Source of the DNA: Acidobacteriota bacterium
GTDB lineage: Bacteria > Acidobacteriota > Blastocatellia > Pyrinomonadales > Pyrinomonadaceae
Length of the DNA stretch: 19,373 nucleotides
Direction of reading: 5' to 3'
Assembly: GCA_003222935.1 (NCBI GenBank)
Contig: QHXL01000249.1
Coordinates: forward strand, 314-19,686
The notes below the pieces were generated by a model. That model was not told the DNA's origin and did not search any database. It was given only the letters and a program-made list of their open reading frames with translations. Of this stretch, positions 1-7,105 are shown piece by piece. Both the position numbers and the translations under genes were made by a program. Positions within the stretch are counted from its first letter, which is position 1. Each line of letters starts with the position of its first letter.

Positions 1-12
1 CTCATCAAATAA

Positions 13-2463
13 GTGGAATCTGATTTTCTTTCGCAACTAAACGATCAACAGCGCGAGGCCGTTTCTAATACTGAGGGACCGCTTCTCATCCTGGCCGGAG
101 CCGGCTCAGGCAAGACACGCGTAATTGCTCATCGCATTGCCTACTTAATCGCCGAAAAGAAAGTCGCGCCCTGGAATATCCTGGCCGTCACATTTACAAA
201 CAAGGCAGCTGAAGAGATGCGATTGCGCGTTCAGCGCCTCTTGAAGGATCACCAGTTGAGCAGTTGGCCGGTCGTTTCAACTTTTCACAGCCTCTGTGTT
301 CGCATTCTTCGCCAGGACATCGAGAAACTGAACGACAAGTACACACGCACGTTCACGATCTACGACCAGGACGATTCAATGCGCTTAATCAAACTGTGTC
401 TGAAGGATCTTGGTTACGACGAAAAGCAGCTGGCTCCGCGAGCTACGCAGTCAGCAATTAGTTCTGCAAAAAACCGCGGCGAAGATCCGGAAGCTTTCGC
501 AGCGCGCGCCGAGTTCACCGATGATCGTCAAGCTGCAATCGCGCGCGTTTACAAGATGTACGAAGAGCGTCTACACACCAACAACGCGCTGGACTTTGAT
601 GATCTGCTTATCAAAGCAGTGCGGTTACTTCGCAACGTCCCCGAAGTGCGCGAGAAGTACAACAATAAGTTTCGCTACATCCTCGTCGATGAATACCAGG
701 ACACAAACTCTCTGCAGTTTGCTCTCATCGGTTTTCTAACCGAGAAGCAACAGAACATCTGCGTCGTCGGGGACGAGGATCAGTCGATCTACAAGTGGCG
801 TGGCGCGGATATCTCAAACATTCTGAACTTCGAAAAGCATTTCCCAAACACCAGGACCATTCGTCTCGAACAGAACTATCGATCCACTCAAACAATTCTC
901 GATGTTGCAGGTGCGGTAGTTAAGAACAACATCGAACGCAAGGGCAAGAATCTTTGGACTTCGAATCCGCGTGGCGACAAGATTCGTTATTACCAGGCCC
1001 TGGACGCTGAAGCCGAGGCACGTTGGGTTGCGAATAAGATCGTCGAACATCGTCGCGAGGAGTTCGACACGCGCGCAGCTGTACTCTATCGAACAAACTC
1101 ACAGTCGCGTGTTTTTGAAGAAGCAATGCGACGCGCCGGACTTGCCTACAACATCATTGGCGGCTTCTCGTTTTACGAGCGAATGGAAGTTCGCGACATC
1201 ATTGCCTACCTCAAGCTGGCACTCAATCCAAACGACTCGATTGCTCTCTCGAGAGTTATCAATAGTCCGCCGCGAGGAATTGGCAAACAGACACTCGACG
1301 AAATAGAGCGTCGCTCGAAAGACCTGGAACTGTCGCTCTGGGAAACGATTTCGTTGGTCATCAAGCAACCTGAAAACCTCAGTGCCAGGGCCATCAATGC
1401 GCTGCGCAGTTTTCGTCGCACGATTGTGCGGCTTGGCGAGATGGCCGGAACTGACATGGGATCCGCAGCTTCCGACGAAGCGGTGCAGGCAGGCATGTGG
1501 AGCGTCAAGCAACCCGACGAACAGAACGTTGATGAGCACGTCAGCGATTCCGACTCCCCGGTTTCAGACATAGTTCGCGCGGCAATTCTTGATACGGGAT
1601 ACGAAACTGCACTTCGATCTGAAAAGACTGACGAAGCAGACGGTCGCCTGGAGAACTTGCAGGAATTAGTGAACGCCGCAGTTGATTACGACGAGCAAGG
1701 TCTGGAAGGCTTGCGAGACTTCATCGATCACTCGGCTTTAGTCTCCGACCAGGACGCGTACAAACGCGACGCCGCGGTTACGCTGATGACGGCTCACTCA
1801 GCCAAAGGCCTGGAGTTTCCGATTATCTTTATCGTAGGACTGGAAGACGGGCTCTTTCCTCATTCTCGATCGGCGACCGACCCCGCTGAATTAGAGGAAG
1901 AACGACGCCTCGCGTACGTAGCGATGACGCGGGCAGAGCGTTTTCTTTATGTGACTCACGCGATGAAGCGTCGCGTCTATGGCGAGGAGTTAGCTTCGGA
2001 GCCATCGCAGTTTCTGAACGAGATGCCACTCGATCTTATTGACGACTTGTCGCTGGGGAAGTCGTGGCTGTCTTTTGCTCGCGGCTTGTCGACGATCGAC
2101 TACGAGCACGACGAGCATCGAAAAGAGAAGAACAAGTACACAGGCAAGACTTACGACAGCGCCGAGTCAATCGCAGAGTTTTTCAAACAACGCAATCAGC
2201 AGATGGGCAAGACGTCTGGAACCTCCGTAAGTGCAACAAGCTGGAAACAAAAACCTCGACCGCAAGAACCGCGAACGCCGCCCTCAACCAACACCGGTTC
2301 GGAAGGATTTGTTCCAGGTTCTTATGTGAAGCATTCCAAATATGGACGGGGCTTGGTTTTGCGTCGCGAGGGGGCGGGCGAATCGACGAAACTAACGGTC
2401 AGTTTTCCCGGTTATGGTCAGAAGAAATTGGTCGAGAAATACGCTAACCTCGAACGCGCATGA
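13..2463 (+). CDS. pcrA: ATP-dependent DNA helicase, PcrA/UvrD family (SF1A)
   Basis: This is a 3'-5' superfamily 1A DNA helicase that unwinds DNA during repair and replication restart. The 816-residue length is usual for PcrA/UvrD. The motifs seen in order are Walker A AGAGSGKT (residues 28-35), motif Ia TFTNKAAEEM, Walker B VDEYQDT with D226/E227, motif III GDEDQSIYKWRGA, motif IV LEQNYRST, motif V MTAHSAKGLEFP and motif VI RRLAYVAMTRA. The last ~50 residues (PGSYVKHSKYGRGLVL...) match the Tudor-like C-terminal domain that in PcrA contacts RNA polymerase. The start is GTG. An in-frame TAA lies immediately upstream (10-12), so no longer start is possible. No Shine-Dalgarno is visible in the 12 bases available. 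The bases before it (ctcatcaaataa) could be the tail of a preceding gene, but that cannot be shown. A palindromic repeat follows. The family call is firm; PcrA versus UvrD versus Rep is less certain. Confidence 0.96.
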   Translation: MESDFLSQLNDQQREAVSNTEGPLLILAGAGSGKTRVIAHRIAYLIAEKKVAPWNILAVTFTNKAAEEMRLRVQRLLKDHQLSSWPVVSTFHSLCVRILRQDIEKLNDKYTRTFTIYDQDDSMRLIKLCLKDLGYDEKQLAPRATQSAISSAKNRGEDPEAFAARAEFTDDRQAAIARVYKMYEERLHTNNALDFDDLLIKAVRLLRNVPEVREKYNNKFRYILVDEYQDTNSLQFALIGFLTEKQQNICVVGDEDQSIYKWRGADISNILNFEKHFPNTRTIRLEQNYRSTQTILDVAGAVVKNNIERKGKNLWTSNPRGDKIRYYQALDAEAEARWVANKIVEHRREEFDTRAAVLYRTNSQSRVFEEAMRRAGLAYNIIGGFSFYERMEVRDIIAYLKLALNPNDSIALSRVINSPPRGIGKQTLDEIERRSKDLELSLWETISLVIKQPENLSARAINALRSFRRTIVRLGEMAGTDMGSAASDEAVQAGMWSVKQPDEQNVDEHVSDSDSPVSDIVRAAILDTGYETALRSEKTDEADGRLENLQELVNAAVDYDEQGLEGLRDFIDHSALVSDQDAYKRDAAVTLMTAHSAKGLEFPIIFIVGLEDGLFPHSRSATDPAELEEERRLAYVAMTRAERFLYVTHAMKRRVYGEELASEPSQFLNEMPLDLIDDLSLGKSWLSFARGLSTIDYEHDEHRKEKNKYTGKTYDSAESIAEFFKQRNQQMGKTSGTSVSATSWKQKPRPQEPRTPPSTNTGSEGFVPGSYVKHSKYGRGLVLRREGAGESTKLTVSFPGYGQKKLVEKYANLERA

Positions 2464-2503
2464 TTCCTGTGCCTGCCTGGAATTGGCTTCAAAAGAATTA
2501 GGT

Positions 2504-2603
2504 AGCCGCAGATGAACGCAGAAATACGCAGACAAGAACCTCAAAATCAGAACCCGGTAGTTCTTTTTTTCTTATCTGCGTATTTCAGCGTTCATCTGCG
2601 GCT
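2504..2603. repeat. Palindromic REP-like repeat between convergent genes, possible bidirectional terminator
   Basis: A 29-nt arm at 2504-2532 (starting agccgcagatgaacgc) is the reverse complement of 2575-2603 with one mismatch, around a 42-nt loop. It sits in the only gap between the helicase gene (+) and the coiled-coil/HEAT gene (-). The loop holds a small hairpin, AGAAC-ccggta-GTTCT, at 2549-2564, running into seven Ts (2564-2570). This resembles a weak intrinsic terminator for the plus-strand helicase. Arms of the type ATCTGCGT...TTCATCTGCGG are, as I recall, widespread intergenic palindromes in several phyla. Mobility is inferred. Confidence 0.75.
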
Positions 2604-2617
2604 AAACCCCTGCAGTT

Positions 2618-4744
2618 CTAAGCTTCGCTTTTAGTTTTCAATCGTCTCTCAACTGCTGCGCTGGAAAGCTCCTCATGCCCACTCAACTTCAACAGCCTGA
2701 TCGCTGCTAAACGAACTTCAGCCTCTGCATGAGTTTCGATTGCTCGCACAAGTGGTTCGACATGCCCTGTCTTCGCCATTGCGAACAATAGACATAAGCC
2801 GTTGTAAGTCTCTTCGCGATCCTCGCTGCTCAACTTGTCGATTGCTTGTGTCGCTAAACCAGATTCGTTGATGGCTTGACCAATCCTGGCAGATCGTTCT
2901 GGCCCTGCATCTTTCAAAGCTCGAGTAAACGACTCAACCGGACGATGTGACTCCAGGTTCAACATGGCCCTCGCAGCCGCATTACGAACCAGGCTCGACT
3001 CATCGTCAAAACACTTCACCACGAGATCGTATGCATCTTCAGAGCCCATGCGGGCCAGTTCTGTCACAGCATCTGCACGTAGCCGGTGGTCCAGACTGCT
3101 CAGATTGCCAACCTGGTAGCCAGCGGCCGCAGGATTCTGCTCGTTGGTTTTTGAAATATTCGGCACCAGGCTTTGAATCTCATTCGTTTCAATAGTTCGA
3201 AACGCCTCGGGCTCATTCCACTTATCAAACTGTAACTCCGCCTGGATTCGAGCGGCTTGCTCAGACTGATATCGGTTCTTTGTTTCCTGTAAGCGCTTCT
3301 CCGCCTCGAGGCGACGCGAAATCTCTTCGTCAATACGATGCTGATGGTCTAGCTCAAGTCGACGCAGATTCTCAGTCTCTTCCTTGATCCTTCGTTCCAG
3401 ATCGAGCCGTGTCTTCCCTTCTTCCGCAGCGCGTGCATGCGCTTCATCTTCAACACTCCTGAGTCGCTCCAGCATTCGCGCATTTGTTTCTGCTGCCAAT
3501 GATCGTTGCACATCCAACTCATCCAGACGCGCCTGTGCTGCGAGATTTGCCTGCCGCAGTGACTCCAGTTCGCTCGCTAGTATTTGTTCTTTTTCTTCAT
3601 GAAGCTGTGCACTACTGTCGGCTTCAATTCGCAACCCCTGCAGTTCGGCAATTCGCTGCGTACCTCTTTCTTCTCTTTCGCGCAGGTTGATCTCAAGTTG
3701 TTTCTGCTGCTCAACCGCTCTCGCACGAACATCTTCCAGTAACTGACGTTCAGTTTCAGCGCGTTGCAGTATTTGAGCCTCCAAGCTGATGCGTTCGCGT
3801 TCTGCTTGCTGATTTGCGTCGGCGGCCGCATCCATACGGGCGCGGGCCTCCGCTAATCGTTGTGCATCTTCTTCAGTGTTTCGGCGCGCTACGTCCAACT
3901 CAGAACGTCGCTGCGCAAGCGCCGCGGTTAGTTGCGCAAGCTCAATTTCTTGCGCCTTGAGTTGCTCCTCGTCGAGACGAAACCGTTCTTCGGCTTCGTT
4001 TCGCAGCCTCGCTTTCTCGGCCAGACGAGCGGATGCGGCAGCAGTTAAGCGTGCTTTCTCTTCCTCAAATTTTCGGGTGTCACTCTCATGTTTCTGACGT
4101 TCATGTTCCAGCTCGGTGCGACGCAGTCCGAAACGCGTGACCGAACGGCGTAACGCCTCTTCTTCACTGTGAAGTCGGGCAAGCATTTCGAGGTGGATTT
4201 CGTGAGCTTCGTCACGTGCCCGTTGCGCCTCAGTTAACAAAGCCAACTTTGCATCATCCTCAGCTCGCGCACGCTTTTGAAGTAACTCGTGGACCGTTTG
4301 GTTAAGACGCACCGCTTCCGAACGAAGACGTCGCTCTTCTGCCCAAATGTTCTTCAACTCAGATTCGGCTTTGTTAACCTGTTCGCTTTGAGCCTTGAGT
4401 TTTGAATCGTCTTCATGTCGTCGAACCGAAGCTTCCTCATCAGACTGTCGTCGAAGCTCGTCCTCTTCACGACGTCTCGCCACGGCTTCTGCTTGAACAG
4501 CGGCTTCAGCCTCCAGCTTGATCACAAGTCTGCTTTCCGTCTGCTGACGTTCCTGGGCAATCTCAGCAAGTCGGCGGTCACCATCGTCAGAAATTCTCGA
4601 ATCTCGGCTTCTTCTGAGTCGGCGGCAGGTGGCTCGTAAGCTGGTGCGCTTACCGGTGCGCTGGCAGTTTGATTCTCTTCCGTGGGTACTGAGTGGTCCA
4701 CTTCGACAGCCGTCTGTGGCGCCACCAGATTTGGAGTACTCCAA
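2618..4744 (-). CDS. Coiled-coil protein with C-terminal HEAT-like repeats (3' part of a frameshifted gene)
   Basis: The open frame gives up to 708 residues, but the first ~50 look like out-of-frame translation. Convincing coding sequence begins near 4590 (RRLAEIAQERQQTESRL). From there to about residue 520 it is almost pure Glu/Arg/Ala/Gln heptad-like sequence, a very long coiled coil. Residues ~540-700 are helical repeats of HEAT or PBS-lyase type, for example LRADAVTELARMGSEDA, VRNAAARAMLNL and VRLAAIRLLKLSGHEEL. There is no enzymatic motif, signal peptide or membrane segment. The N-terminal part of the same protein is encoded in the -1-related frame at 4522-4980, overlapping by about 220 nt. 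I infer one ancestral gene of about 780 codons (2618-4980) interrupted near 4570-4590. A scaffold or structural role is possible but cannot be assigned. It lies downstream of the PD40 gene on the same strand and is probably co-transcribed. Confidence 0.8.
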   Translation of the reverse strand: MEYSKSGGATDGCRSGPLSTHGRESNCQRTGKRTSLRATCRRLRRSRDSRISDDGDRRLAEIAQERQQTESRLVIKLEAEAAVQAEAVARRREEDELRRQSDEEASVRRHEDDSKLKAQSEQVNKAESELKNIWAEERRLRSEAVRLNQTVHELLQKRARAEDDAKLALLTEAQRARDEAHEIHLEMLARLHSEEEALRRSVTRFGLRRTELEHERQKHESDTRKFEEEKARLTAAASARLAEKARLRNEAEERFRLDEEQLKAQEIELAQLTAALAQRRSELDVARRNTEEDAQRLAEARARMDAAADANQQAERERISLEAQILQRAETERQLLEDVRARAVEQQKQLEINLREREERGTQRIAELQGLRIEADSSAQLHEEKEQILASELESLRQANLAAQARLDELDVQRSLAAETNARMLERLRSVEDEAHARAAEEGKTRLDLERRIKEETENLRRLELDHQHRIDEEISRRLEAEKRLQETKNRYQSEQAARIQAELQFDKWNEPEAFRTIETNEIQSLVPNISKTNEQNPAAAGYQVGNLSSLDHRLRADAVTELARMGSEDAYDLVVKCFDDESSLVRNAAARAMLNLESHRPVESFTRALKDAGPERSARIGQAINESGLATQAIDKLSSEDREETYNGLCLLFAMAKTGHVEPLVRAIETHAEAEVRLAAIRLLKLSGHEELSSAAVERRLKTKSEA

Positions 4745-4980
4745 TCAAACTCCGAAGCGTTCGTCGTAGCGGATTCACGCCGTGAGTCCCGTGTATTTAT
4801 CAACAAGTCTTCTACATCACGAAAGGCCGCGTCGACCTGCTGGTCGAGGCTCGAATTCTCGACCTCCTCGTCACTTTCGGAATACGGACCTATTGAAGGG
4901 TTCACGTCTGAGTCGGAATTTCTCGCGGAATCGCCGGCGGAATTCATGTGCAGATTGTGTTCGAGATCAGCGTTAGACAA
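4522..4980 (-). CDS. Acidic N-terminal part of the same coiled-coil/HEAT protein (frameshifted)
   Basis: This frame encodes a Ser/Glu/Asp-rich, probably disordered segment (SNADLEHNLHMNSAGDSA... SESDEEVENSSLDQQVDAAFRDVEDLLIN) and then a Pro/Ala/Glu stretch, ending in EIREFLTMVTA. After that the frame turns unnatural (DLLRLPRNVSRRKADL) and stops. The neighbouring frame takes over with LAEIAQERQQ, so a one-base loss near 4570-4590 would explain the break. The start chosen is TTG at 4980, with AAAGGAG at 4994-5000 giving a rather long 13-nt spacing. ATG at 4947 (MNSAGDS) is the alternative and lacks a clear Shine-Dalgarno. A longer reading to 5103 would overlap the upstream PD40 gene and looks out of frame. 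The coding character of the part before the break is good; the start is uncertain. Confidence 0.65.
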   Translation of the reverse strand: MSNADLEHNLHMNSAGDSARNSDSDVNPSIGPYSESDEEVENSSLDQQVDAAFRDVEDLLINTRDSRRESATTNASEFDWSTPNLVAPQTAVEVDHSVPTEENQTASAPVSAPAYEPPAADSEEAEIREFLTMVTADLLRLPRNVSRRKADL

Positions 4981-4993
4981 TTTAGTCTTTCGA

Positions 4994-5000
4994 CTCCTTT
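4994..5000 (-). promoter_or_regulatory. Shine-Dalgarno AAAGGAG for the coiled-coil gene
   Basis: On the minus strand AAAGGAG lies 13 nt before a TTG (4978-4980) and about 46 nt before the first ATG (4945-4947). It is the only strong ribosome-binding sequence in the gap after the PD40 gene, and it favours the TTG start. Confidence 0.4.
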
Positions 5001-5014
5001 CAGTGTGCGTGCGA

Positions 5015-6808
5015 TCAAATTCCCGAGAGCAGTATCGCGTCGCTGATGCGCTTGCCTTTTGAATACACGAGCCACTTCCCTTCACTCGACCAATCGGTCG
5101 CAAAGATCTGCTCGGAGTTGAAGTTAGTTATCTGCTGCGGTGGACCACCATCGAGCGGCTGTCGCCAAATGTTCGAAGTGCCCTCAACTGTGCGTACGTA
5201 GGTCAGGGACCTACCGTCGCTAGCCCAGCGGTAATCGGCTGAATCAGGCGGGAACTCAAAACCCTGTAAAGGCTCACCACCATCGATCGAAATCACCACT
5301 AATTTCGTTGTGCTTATCGCGTTTCCGCGATAACTGCAGGCAATAAACTTCCCGTCAGGTGAAACGTCCGGCGGACCCACGTTTCCGTCGGTCAGAGCAA
5401 TTGGTGTCCCACCATTAATAGAAACGCGGAATAGGTTCGGATTCCCACGCTTGTATGAACGGTAGATTACCCATTTCCCATCGGGAGTGATCTGCGGATG
5501 AGCATCACCTTCTTCATGGGTAAGCTCAACCGGGTGATTTCCATCGATGTCGATTCGCCATAAGTGCATCGCACCCGATCGGTCTGAACTGAAGACAACA
5601 AACTTTCGATCGGGCGACACTGACGGAGTGCGATTGATTCCCTGGGTGTTGGTTAACTGCCGCGGATTCTTGCCGTCGGAATCAATCATCCACAGATTCT
5701 GTTCACCATTCGCAACAGCTGAATAACTAATGCGACCATCGGGCGCGAACGATAAGCCATCGAAGCCGTCGCTATTGCCCGAGGTAATCTGCGCGGCTTT
5801 CTGTTCGTCGCCCGCTGGAGCAATCGAAAGATTCGCCTGTCGCTCATTTTGAATAACGAGAATCTGACGTGAGTCGCGAGTGAGCGTTAACTGGTGATAG
5901 TCGGCAAGGTCGTTTGTGATGCGTTTGGTCTGACCCGATGGGTAAGAGATTTGCCAGACCTGGGCATATGACAATTCCTGGGGCGATTCATGTTCGGAGG
6001 CAGTGACAACTAACGAATTGCCATCGTGGACCCACGATGCCCTCCCGATTTGTGGCCATCGCACGTTATCAATCGACCTGACCCGACCATCGGCGACGCC
6101 TATTATCACAACCTGCTGATAAGGAGCACTGCCATTCTCTTCACTCAGGGCCGCTATCTGTTTGTCATCCGGCGACCAGGCTGGTCCAGAATTGATCACA
6201 AAACCAGAAGGACTTTTCATCACCGCCAATTTACGTTCTGGAAAACCATCGATTGGCGAAACGATTAACGCAGTCTCCGTCTGAGCGGGGTAATTGCGAA
6301 CGTACGCCATGTGCTTCCCATCAGTCGACAACGCCACTGCGCTAGCGACGTCTCGAACTAAACGAACGGGAGCACCCCCGGCAGCCGGGATTTTAAATGC
6401 ATCGTTAGATTCACCGCCTACCGATCGAACGTAGTAGATGAATTTACCGTCGGGAGAGAACGATAGTCCGAGATAATCCCCTTCCGAAGATGGGACGATA
6501 TCAATGTTGCTGTTGTTGGTTGCTACTGGTCTGAACGAGAGTGTTTGTTTACCGCCGTCGGCAGTCACGTAAGCAAAGTCTTTTCCGTCGGGTGAGATCG
6601 CGGCGGTCACAACCTTTCCATTCGTGGTCAGGTTTGTCGCTTTGAAGTTTTCAAACGACACCATTGGCCGTTTCCAACCGCGCAACTTGTAAATTCCAAA
6701 TACGGAGATCGCGATTCCCACCACCACAGTGGCGATAACCAACAATGTCCCACTTGAAAGTCGTTTGGGCGAGCGACTAGTCGAGGTGCTTGGGGTTGAT
6801 CTCATCAC
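5015..6808 (-). CDS. Membrane-anchored PD40/TolB-like beta-propeller protein
   Basis: The protein has about 597 residues. A short Ser/Thr-rich N-terminus is followed by one hydrophobic span (residues ~21-40, TLLVIATVVVGIAISVFGIY) and then an all-beta domain. That domain carries about eleven WD40-like/PD40 repeats, such as ISPDGKDFAYV, FSPDGKFIYYV, VSPDRKFVVFSSDRSG and ITPDGKWVIYRS. The linker and first blade (SFENFKATNLTTNGKVVTAAISPDGK) closely resemble the extracytoplasmic sensor half of acidobacterial Ser/Thr kinases and CadC-like regulators. Here no kinase or DNA-binding domain precedes it. The frame stays open upstream to a TAG near 6944 but has no usable start and no kinase motifs. The start is GTG (6808), with ATG directly after. 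It may bind a ligand or partner outside the membrane; the substrate is unknown. The coiled-coil gene follows on the same strand. Confidence 0.88.
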   Translation of the reverse strand: MMRSTPSTSTSRSPKRLSSGTLLVIATVVVGIAISVFGIYKLRGWKRPMVSFENFKATNLTTNGKVVTAAISPDGKDFAYVTADGGKQTLSFRPVATNNSNIDIVPSSEGDYLGLSFSPDGKFIYYVRSVGGESNDAFKIPAAGGAPVRLVRDVASAVALSTDGKHMAYVRNYPAQTETALIVSPIDGFPERKLAVMKSPSGFVINSGPAWSPDDKQIAALSEENGSAPYQQVVIIGVADGRVRSIDNVRWPQIGRASWVHDGNSLVVTASEHESPQELSYAQVWQISYPSGQTKRITNDLADYHQLTLTRDSRQILVIQNERQANLSIAPAGDEQKAAQITSGNSDGFDGLSFAPDGRISYSAVANGEQNLWMIDSDGKNPRQLTNTQGINRTPSVSPDRKFVVFSSDRSGAMHLWRIDIDGNHPVELTHEEGDAHPQITPDGKWVIYRSYKRGNPNLFRVSINGGTPIALTDGNVGPPDVSPDGKFIACSYRGNAISTTKLVVISIDGGEPLQGFEFPPDSADYRWASDGRSLTYVRTVEGTSNIWRQPLDGGPPQQITNFNSEQIFATDWSSEGKWLVYSKGKRISDAILLSGI

Positions 6809-7020
6809 AAGTTCATCTGACCTTGGGGCCAGGCAGAAAAACCAAAACTCAGAGATTCTAAGAATTTTTAACTGTCTTTTAGGACTTAACTCGACGCTTC
6901 GGATTCGATGGTTTAGTTCATGTGAAGCGCTCGCCGACAGGTTCTAGCTTGGATAGCAGTTCGATTCGACGCCAATTCTAGATCAAGGTCTCCAAACCAA
7001 ACAACCTCGAGACAAAAAGA

Positions 7021-7099
7021 GTGGCACAGACTTCAGTCTGTGAAGCCTGTGCCACCCATGGTCGGTGGAATTGTAGGAGCACAGACTGAAATCTGTGCT
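7021..7099. repeat. Two short palindromic repeats after the S46 peptidase gene
   Basis: The first unit (7021-7055) is nested: cacagact/agtctgtg at 7025-7042 lies within gtggcacag/ctgtgccac at 7021-7029 and 7047-7055. The second (7078-7099) pairs agcacaga with tctgtgct around ctgaaa. The units share the core gcacagact. They begin 7 bp past the S46 peptidase stop on the minus strand, where they could end its transcript, but no T-run follows. The rest of 6809-7020 shows no gene or clear signal to me. Confidence 0.7.
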
Positions 7100-7105
7100 A
7101 CCTGT

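Noticed and set aside
4522..4744. Programmed -1 ribosomal frameshift in the coiled-coil gene
   Set aside because: No X-XXY-YYZ slippery heptamer seen in the overlap; mutation or sequencing error is simpler.
4682..5062. 126-residue plus-strand ORF
   Set aside because: It is antisense to the N-terminal coiled-coil segment, Ser/Arg-rich like other shadows here, and has no ribosome site or motif.
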